From Clostridiales bacterium (GTDB lineage Bacteria > Bacillota > Clostridia > Oscillospirales > Acutalibacteraceae): 8,383 nt of DNA. Below, piece by piece: positions 1-4,635 of this stretch. Location of the stretch: positions 1-8,383 of the forward strand of contig JAHZES010000087.1 in the NCBI GenBank assembly GCA_019421725.1. Reading direction: 5' to 3'. The stretch's first letter is position 1. Every line of letters starts with the position of its first letter. Both the position numbers and the translations under genes were made by a program. The notes beneath the pieces were generated by a model. That model was not told where the DNA came from. It ran no database searches and saw only the letters and a program-made list of their open reading frames with translations.

Positions 1-21
1 GTCCTCCACAATGTAGATCAT
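1..21 (-). CDS. Response regulator N-terminus (PhoP/PhoB-like), cut by window edge
   Basis: Only the first seven codons are visible. They read MIYIVED, the usual opening of an OmpR/PhoB-family receiver domain (first beta strand followed by the acidic pocket). The ATG lies 4 bases after the phoU stop codon. A modest AAAGGA ribosome site sits inside the end of phoU, about 13 bases upstream. A PhoP/PhoB-type regulator directly after pstSCAB-phoU is a common arrangement in Firmicutes. Its product would be expected to bind the Pho box ahead of pstS, closing a regulatory loop. The start and reading frame are seen directly; the family rests on seven residues plus context, so the identity is inferred. 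The partner histidine kinase, if present, is outside the window. Confidence 0.6.
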
Positions 22-25
22 AGCG

Positions 26-682
26 TCACAGAATCCTTTCGTTTTTGTGAATGCCTGTGATAGAAAATTCGGCCCATTCGGCAATATTGGTTGCATGGTC
101 GCCGATGCGCTCAAAGTACTTGGCAATAATCAGCAGGTCGACCGCCTGCTCGCCGCTTTTGGCGTCCTGCTGAATCAGATGAATCAGATCACTTTTGACC
201 TGATCAAACAGGCCGTCTACCACGTCGTCATAATTCATTACCCGGCGGGCAAGGTCAAGGTCACGGTTGACGAAGGCGTCGATGCTTTCCTTGACCATTT
301 TTACAGTGGCGTTCGCCATTTTTGTAATGTGCTCCATATGACGGTCGTAATCGGACTGTTTCAGCTGGATCGTCAGTTCCGAAATATCGGCGGCCTGGTC
401 GCCGATGCGCTCCATGTCCGTAATCATTTTCAGCGCGGTGGAAATCACGCGCAAATCGGTGGCAACCGGCTGCTGCTGCAGCAGCAGCTTCAGGCAGCGC
501 CGCTCAATGTCCCGTTCCTTTTCATCTACGGTGGAATCGAAGCGGATCGCTTCGCGTGCCAGTTCTTCATTGTGAGCGGTCAGCGCGTGTACTGCCGTTA
601 CAATTGCATTTTCGATCAACGCGGCCATTTCCAGCAGCTCGTTGTTCAACAGCTCCAGTTCCCGATCAAAACGGTTTCGCAT
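26..682 (-). CDS. phoU: Phosphate-signalling protein PhoU
   Basis: Cytoplasmic negative regulator that couples the PstSCAB transporter to the phosphate two-component system and restrains uptake when phosphate is plentiful. The 218-residue product has the normal PhoU length and the two tandem three-helix PhoU repeats. Each repeat carries the signature ERIGD followed by Q/H-A, at residues 91-97 and 191-197; family knowledge assigns these acidic patches to metal binding. The ATG at 682 is chosen because an AAAGGATGG ribosome site lies just upstream and the family normally begins MRxxFDxEL. The open frame continues further upstream through non-homologous sequence into the end of pstB. The gene is last of the pst genes, 52 bases after pstB and 4 bases before the response regulator. 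The 52-base gap holds two inverted repeats. Confidence 0.97.
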   Translation of the reverse strand: MRNRFDRELELLNNELLEMAALIENAIVTAVHALTAHNEELAREAIRFDSTVDEKERDIERRCLKLLLQQQPVATDLRVISTALKMITDMERIGDQAADISELTIQLKQSDYDRHMEHITKMANATVKMVKESIDAFVNRDLDLARRVMNYDDVVDGLFDQVKSDLIHLIQQDAKSGEQAVDLLIIAKYFERIGDHATNIAEWAEFSITGIHKNERIL

Positions 683-703
683 AGTAGTAAGCCATCCTTT
701 TCT

Positions 704-730
704 CCGGGAAATCCCGGTGTTTTCAAAACA
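704..730 (-). repeat. Two adjacent inverted repeats in the pstB-phoU gap
   Basis: Two perfect palindromes lie back to back in the 52-base space after pstB. One is CCGGGA-2 nt-TCCCGG at 704-717. The other is TGTTTT-1 nt-AAAACA at 718-730 (plus-strand reading). In the mRNA they could form two short stems just before the phoU ribosome site. There is no T-run after them in the direction of transcription, so they do not look like a terminator. Tuning of phoU translation or mRNA processing is conceivable but inferred only. Confidence 0.5.
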
Positions 731-734
731 GAAA

Positions 735-1484
735 TCAACCGAATCTTCCGGTGATATAGTCTTCGGTGCGTTTATCCTTCGGCATGGAAAACAGCTCTTC
801 CGTTTCGCCGAATTCCACCAGATCTCCAAGCAGGAAAAACGCAGTCTTGTCCGAAATACGGGCGGCCTGCTGCATGTTGTGCGTCACCATAATAATAGTA
901 TACTCTTTTTTCAGGTCGCTCACAAGGTCCTCGATTTTTGAAGTGGAGATCGGATCCAACGCGGAGGTGGATTCGTCCATCAGAAGGACCTCTGGCTCCA
1001 CAGCAAGAGCCCGGGCAATACAAAGGCGCTGCTGCTGGCCGCCCGAGAGGCCAAGGGCGCTTTTTTTGAGCCGGTCCTTCAGCTCATCCCAAATGGCCGC
1101 CTGACGGAGGCTGCGCTCCACCAGTGCATCCAGCTTGGCGCGTGAACGGATCCCGTGGGTGCGGGGCCCATAGGCTACGTTGTCATAAACGCTCATCGGG
1201 AACGGGTTTGCCTTTTGAAATACCATCCCTACCCGGCGGCGCAGAGTGTTTACATCCATATTACCATAAATATTCTCGCCGTCAAGCAGCACTTTCCCGG
1301 TGATCTTACAATGGTCGACAAGATCGTTCATGCGGTTCAGGCACTTCAGCAAAGTAGACTTACCGCATCCGGAGGGGCCGATCAGAGCAGTAATTTCGTG
1401 TTCGGGAAATGCGACGGAGATATTTTTCAGCGCGTGAAAATCGCCGTAATACAGGTTGAGGCCGTCAATTTCATATTTATTCAT
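735..1484 (-). CDS. pstB: Phosphate ABC transporter ATP-binding protein PstB
   Basis: ATPase of the high-affinity phosphate importer; a dimer on the cytoplasmic face powers transport through PstA/PstC. The 249-residue length is typical. Motifs in order are Walker A GPSGCGKST (36-44), Q-loop glutamine in VFQ (90), ABC signature LSGGQ (146-150), Walker B LLMDE (167-171), the PstB-typical SALDPIST D-loop region (174-181) and the switch histidine in VTHN (202). The residue after the Walker B glutamate is Ser (DEST), where most family members have Pro (DEPT). This is a conservative oddity and not a catalytic loss. The ATG at 1484 has an AAGGA site about 10 bases upstream and gives the usual MNKYEIDGLNLYYG opening; the 15-residue upstream extension lacks family resemblance. 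It follows pstA by 37 bases in the same operon. Confidence 0.98.
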   Translation of the reverse strand: MNKYEIDGLNLYYGDFHALKNISVAFPEHEITALIGPSGCGKSTLLKCLNRMNDLVDHCKITGKVLLDGENIYGNMDVNTLRRRVGMVFQKANPFPMSVYDNVAYGPRTHGIRSRAKLDALVERSLRQAAIWDELKDRLKKSALGLSGGQQQRLCIARALAVEPEVLLMDESTSALDPISTSKIEDLVSDLKKEYTIIMVTHNMQQAARISDKTAFFLLGDLVEFGETEELFSMPKDKRTEDYITGRFG

Positions 1485-1521
1485 GATAGAGGATTCCTTT
1501 CTGTTCGGCTGCCCGGTAAGC

Positions 1522-2385
1522 TCAGTCATGCTGGCTGCGGGTCAGGCGTTTGGCGATCATGTTAGAGACCATGTTGATGATCAGCACGATCACGAGCAGC
1601 ACAACCGCCGTTGCGTAGGCCTGGTTAAAATACAGACCCTCGCCGGAAAGAACGTACATGTGCACGGCCAGCGTGCGGCCGCCGGAAAAAAGCCCGTTTG
1701 CCAGCTTTGCTACCGAGCCGGACGTGAATATCAACGCTGCGGTTTCGCCGACGATGCGCCCGATGGAAAGAATGATGCCGGAAAGAATACCCGGTACCGC
1801 AGAGGGCAGAACCACGCGGAAAATGGTGCGCAGCTTGCCGGCGCCAAGCCCAAAGCTGCCTTCGCGGTAGGAAACCGGCACCGAAATCAGCGCTTCCTGC
1901 GTGGTGCGCATCACCAGCGGAAGAATCATGATCGCCAGTGTAAAGGAGCCGGAAAGCAGCGAATATCCCCAGCCGAGCGCGGTCAGAAAAAACAGGTTGC
2001 CGAACAATCCGTAAACGATCGACGGAATACCGGAAAGCGTTTCGGCCGTCATTGAGATCACCGCTACGATTTTACTCTTTTTGTTGGCGTATTCGGTCAG
2101 GTAAATTGCAGAGGCGATACCGAGCGGAACGGCAATCAGCAGCGAAAGCACCGTGATGGAGACGGTATTGATCAGCGCCGGCACCACAGATTGATTGTCG
2201 GTGGTATACTTCCATTCAAAAAGCGATGCATTAAGGTGGGGAATACCGTTGACCAAAATGTATGCCACCAGAAAAGCAAGCACGCAGAAGGTGATCAGAG
2301 CGGCAAGAGAGGTAGCGATAAAAAGAAAAAGAGAAAGAGGCTGCCTGCGATAGCCGCGGAAGCGGTTTAAAATTTTTTCTTTCAT
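1522..2385 (-). CDS. pstA: Phosphate ABC transporter permease PstA
   Basis: One of the two membrane subunits forming the phosphate channel, paired with PstC and driven by PstB. The 287-residue protein has a short basic N-terminus, a first membrane segment at about 18-45, and further hydrophobic spans near 67-95, 108-135, 146-160, 198-220 and 257-277. The cytoplasmic EAA loop that docks on PstB is visible at about 163-197 (QEAL...EG..GLGA...VLP). It is followed by GIILSIGRIVGETAAL, a hallmark of PstA/PstC. The ATG at 2385 is preferred because AAAGGAG lies 8 bases upstream. An in-frame GTG nine bases earlier touches that Shine-Dalgarno sequence and cannot use it. The gene starts only 5 bases after the pstC stop, suggesting coupled translation. 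Confidence 0.97.
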   Translation of the reverse strand: MKEKILNRFRGYRRQPLSLFLFIATSLAALITFCVLAFLVAYILVNGIPHLNASLFEWKYTTDNQSVVPALINTVSITVLSLLIAVPLGIASAIYLTEYANKKSKIVAVISMTAETLSGIPSIVYGLFGNLFFLTALGWGYSLLSGSFTLAIMILPLVMRTTQEALISVPVSYREGSFGLGAGKLRTIFRVVLPSAVPGILSGIILSIGRIVGETAALIFTSGSVAKLANGLFSGGRTLAVHMYVLSGEGLYFNQAYATAVVLLVIVLIINMVSNMIAKRLTRSQHD

Positions 2386-2390
2386 ACAGG

Positions 2391-3284
2391 TCACTCCTTT
2401 GCGCTGCTTTTGCGTTTAAGCAAAGAAAACGAGATGTTGATGATCAGGATAAAAACAAACAGAACTACGGCAGTCGCAATCAGCGCTTCGCGGTGAAGGT
2501 CGGCCGCATATCCCATTTCCAGCACAATATTGGTGGTCAGTGTACGTACTCCCTTTAAAATGCTGGACGGCAGCCGCGCCTGATTGCCGACGATCATGAC
2601 GACGGCCATTGTTTCGCCGATCGCCCGGCCGATCCCCAGGATTACTCCGGCCATTACGCCGCTTTTTGCCGCAGGAAGAACGGTAAAAAAGACGCTGCGT
2701 TCGTGCGTGGCGCCCAACGCCAGCGCACCTTCGTAATAGCTTTGCGGAACAGCGCGGATCGCCGCTTCGCTGACTCCGATAATTGTCGGGAGAATCATGA
2801 TGCCGAGCAGGATGGAAGCGGTAAGGATACACATGCCGTCGCCCTTGTCAAATAAATTGCGGACCAACGGAACGATGACCACCAGCCCGAAAAAGCCGTA
2901 AACAATGGACGGAATTCCTGCCAGCAGATCAACGGCAGGCTTCAAAAAACGGTAAAGCCCGGGCGGGCAGAATTTTGCCATGTAAACGGCGGTAAGAATA
3001 CCGATCGGCACACCGATGATTATGGCGCCTGCGGTAACGTAAAGGCTGCCGACGATCATCGGAAAGATACCAAAGGATGGATTGCTGTTTGTAGGCGCCC
3101 ACTTTTTTCCGAACAGAAAATTAAAGACGCCGATTTCCGCCATGGCGGGAATGCCGTTTGCAAACAGAAAAACGCAGATCAGCAGGACAGCCGTAATGGA
3201 GGTGAGTGCAGCAATCAGAAAGAGGATCCTGAAAAAACTTTCCTTAAATTTTGTGGCTCGTAACAGACCTTGTGTTTTTGTCAT
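2391..3284 (-). CDS. pstC: Phosphate ABC transporter permease PstC
   Basis: Partner of PstA in the phosphate-conducting membrane dimer. The 297-residue product has a basic N-terminal tail and membrane spans near 17-42, 74-104, 121-142, 154-172, 208-232 and 266-289. The ABC-permease EAA loop lies at about 173-204 (EAAIRAVP, YEGALALGA, VLPAA), followed by GVILGIGRAIGETMAV, the block shared with PstA. The start at 3284 (MTKTQG) has AAAGG about 8 bases upstream. It is separated from pstS by 179 bases that contain a strong hairpin, so pstC and the genes after it may be expressed at a lower level than pstS. The downstream junction with pstA is tight. Family assignment is secure; relative expression is inference. 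Confidence 0.97.
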   Translation of the reverse strand: MTKTQGLLRATKFKESFFRILFLIAALTSITAVLLICVFLFANGIPAMAEIGVFNFLFGKKWAPTNSNPSFGIFPMIVGSLYVTAGAIIIGVPIGILTAVYMAKFCPPGLYRFLKPAVDLLAGIPSIVYGFFGLVVIVPLVRNLFDKGDGMCILTASILLGIMILPTIIGVSEAAIRAVPQSYYEGALALGATHERSVFFTVLPAAKSGVMAGVILGIGRAIGETMAVVMIVGNQARLPSSILKGVRTLTTNIVLEMGYAADLHREALIATAVVLFVFILIINISFSLLKRKSSAKE

Positions 3285-3349
3285 CGAAGCAACCTTTCTT
3301 TCTTATGCCGGTTCCCGAAAGGAAACGGAATCAAAATAGAAAATCAACC

Positions 3350-3389
3350 GCGTATCACTCAATAACAGGCAGCGTTTGCTAAAATACGC
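3350..3389. repeat. Weak inverted repeat in the pstS-pstC gap
   Basis: GCGTAT at 3350-3355 and ATACGC at 3384-3389 can pair across a 28-base loop. Together with the stronger hairpin beside it, this suggests that the 179-base spacer between pstS and pstC may be structured in RNA. Six base pairs with a long loop could arise by chance, so support is weak. Confidence 0.25.
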
Positions 3390-3410
3390 CGGTCTCTAAA
3401 ACCGCCGCAA

Positions 3411-3437
3411 GGCATAAAGAGCAAGGCTCTTTATGCC
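3411..3437 (-). promoter_or_regulatory. Perfect 12-bp hairpin after pstS (mRNA stabiliser or leaky attenuator)
   Basis: The arms at 3411-3422 and 3426-3437 are exact reverse complements (GGCATAAAGAGC on the plus strand) around a 3-base loop. It lies 26 bases past the pstS stop codon and about 127 bases before pstC. In the direction of transcription the hairpin is followed by TTGCGGCGGTTTT, a broken and delayed T-tract, so it is not a classic intrinsic terminator. A hairpin between a binding-protein gene and its permease genes is a known way of keeping the binding protein more abundant, by partial termination or 3'-end protection. The structure is seen; the role is inferred. Confidence 0.7.
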
Positions 3438-3463
3438 GGCAGCGGGAGGAAATACGGAACTGT

Positions 3464-4402
3464 TTATTTTACAAGGGCATCCCAGGTGGTGGTTTCGCCA
3501 ACATAAATCGATTTAACCTGTTCGCTGGAGATGTCGTCAAGCGTATTGGCCGGATTTACAATGATCGCAACGCCGTCGATCGCAATGGACATAGAGGTCA
3601 ACTCGGTAGATTCGCTTTCTTTCAGCTCACGGGAAGCCATACCGATGTCGCAGTTGCCGGCAATCGCGTCCTTCATGCCGTTGGAAGAGTCGGTCTGCTG
3701 AACGTCAATGGTAGCGCCGGTATTTACCTTCATATAAGCTTCTGCCAGCTTCTGCATCACAGGAGTAACAGAGGAGGAACCGGAAACCAGAATTTTGCCT
3801 TCCGGCTTTGTTCCGGAAAAAGCAGCCGCATTGTCAGCAACAGAGATATAACCGTTGTCGTTCACAATTGCCTGACCTTCCGCGCTCATGATATAATCGA
3901 TAAAATCCTTGGCAAGGCCGGTGGCTTCGCCCTTGGTGGCAATATTGAACGGACGGCTAATCTTATAAGTGCCGGCCTTGATGTTCTCGGCAGTGGCTTC
4001 CGCGCCATCAACCTTCAATGCCTTAACGGTGTCGTTGAGAGAACCGAGCGAAACGTAGCCGATCGCATATTCATTGCCGGAAACGGTTGTCAGCATGACG
4101 CTGGTTTTGTCGGTGATCGTGGCTTCTTCCGTGGTATTGTCAACCTTGTTTCCGTCGGCGTCCTTTTCTTCAATACCGAACAGTTCGATAAATGCGCCGC
4201 GGGTACCGGACCCTTCTTCGCGGGAGATAATGGAAATTTCGTGACTGGCGTTAAAATCGGTTGTTTGAGCGGAGCTTTCAGCAGAAGCGATGCTGCCGGT
4301 GTTGTCCGCTGCCGGAGCCGAGCTGCTGCCGTTGCTGCTGCATCCGGTCATCGCCAGAAGGACCATGGCGGATGCAATGGCGAGACTTACGATCTTTTTC
4401 AT
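3464..4402 (-). CDS. pstS: Phosphate-binding lipoprotein PstS, circularly permuted domain order
   Basis: Extracellular phosphate receptor that delivers phosphate to PstC/PstA. The 312-residue protein begins with a lipoprotein signal (MKK, hydrophobic core, MTGC with Cys21 as the lipidation site) and a Ser/Ala-rich linker to about residue 50. The family's conserved blocks are all present but reordered. SREEGSGTR (60-68, matching the Arg/Ser/Gly/Thr phosphate ligands) and the block GYVSLG...SRPF...GLAKDFIDYIMS...GYISV (115-188) come first. VSGSSSVTP (206-214), the SSNGMKDAI loop (239-247), DIGMASREL (252-260), DGVAIIVNP (276-284) and YVGETTTWDAL (300-310) come last. In canonical PstS the GSSSVTP half precedes SREEGSGTR. 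The new termini therefore fall at the loop between the ...TTWDAL end and the SREEGSGTR start. The start is fixed by an AAGGATG site upstream. All ligand segments remain, so it should bind phosphate. First gene of the operon, under a Pho box. Confidence 0.93.
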   Translation of the reverse strand: MKKIVSLAIASAMVLLAMTGCSSNGSSSAPAADNTGSIASAESSAQTTDFNASHEISIISREEGSGTRGAFIELFGIEEKDADGNKVDNTTEEATITDKTSVMLTTVSGNEYAIGYVSLGSLNDTVKALKVDGAEATAENIKAGTYKISRPFNIATKGEATGLAKDFIDYIMSAEGQAIVNDNGYISVADNAAAFSGTKPEGKILVSGSSSVTPVMQKLAEAYMKVNTGATIDVQQTDSSNGMKDAIAGNCDIGMASRELKESESTELTSMSIAIDGVAIIVNPANTLDDISSEQVKSIYVGETTTWDALVK

Positions 4403-4435
4403 TTAGAATCATCCTTTTCATCATTTGTTGACCAT

Positions 4436-4441
4436 AGTATA
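4436..4441 (-). promoter_or_regulatory. -10 element of the pstS promoter
   Basis: TATACT on the minus strand lies 33 bases upstream of the pstS start codon, predicting a short leader of about 26 bases that includes the ribosome site. There is no good TTGACA at the right spacing. That is expected for a promoter that relies on an activator bound across the -35 region. The nearest Pho-box hexamer ends 9 bases upstream. Confidence 0.7.
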
Positions 4442-4450
4442 CCCCGTCCT

Positions 4451-4500
4451 TGTAAAGCCAGAGCGCAAACAAAAGTAAAAAGCGGGTAAAGCATTGTAAA
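4451..4500 (-). promoter_or_regulatory. Pho box: five TTTAC-like hexamers at helical spacing
   Basis: Read on the minus strand toward pstS, the hexamers are TTTACA, TTTACC, TTTACT, TTTGCG and TTTACA, with first bases at 4500, 4490, 4479, 4469 and 4456. The intervals are 10, 11, 10 and 13 bases, close to one DNA turn. This agrees with the known Bacillus PhoP recognition pattern of TT(A/T/C)ACA direct repeats about 11 bp apart over roughly -20 to -60 of activated promoters. The response regulator encoded at the far end of the operon is the obvious candidate ligand. Four repeats are strong; the TTTGCG member is degenerate. Confidence 0.8.
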
Positions 4501-4526
4501 ATCAAATTTTATTTCCAGCCGTTGTG

Positions 4527-4535
4527 TGATATACT
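4527..4535 (+). promoter_or_regulatory. Extended -10 promoter of the helicase gene
   Basis: TGATATACT fits an extended -10 (TG-N-TATAAT-like). About 17 bases upstream only a poor -35 (TTTTAT) is present. Transcription would start near 4542, giving a leader of roughly 94 bases before the ATG at 4636. The promoter begins only a few bases beyond the upstream end of the divergent Pho box. Confidence 0.5.
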
Positions 4536-4560
4536 GAAAGAAATTCTTAGTGGCCATGCG

Positions 4561-4595
4561 GATTTCTTGCCGGCGTTTCAGCGCGGCAGAAAATC
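4561..4595 (+). repeat. Leader inverted repeat before the helicase gene
   Basis: Twelve-base arms at 4561-4572 and 4584-4595 pair except for two central mismatches, around an 11-base loop. It would form a stem-loop in the helicase mRNA leader, ending 25 bases before the AAAGGAG ribosome site. No T-run follows it. Function unknown; it may be incidental. Confidence 0.35.
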
Positions 4596-4635
4596 GCCGA
4601 GGATGCCGTGTAAGAGCAGGAAAGGAGACGCCGTC

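Noticed and set aside
47..754. Plus-strand open frame (235 codons) opposite phoU
   Set aside because: Antisense to a complete PhoU with both signature motifs; its translation has no recognisable family and no ribosome site.
2386..2394. Alternative GTG start for pstA overlapping the pstC stop
   Set aside because: The AAAGGAG site abuts the GTG with no spacing, but is ideally placed for the ATG at 2385.
3395..3437. Intrinsic terminator ending the pstS transcript
   Set aside because: The stem is strong, but the following sequence TTGCGGCGGTTTT lacks an immediate T-run; kept only as a regulatory hairpin.
4522..4635. In-frame upstream extension of the helicase gene from a TTG at 4522
   Set aside because: It would start inside the extended -10 promoter and lacks a ribosome site, whereas the ATG at 4636 has AAAGGAG at 8 bases.
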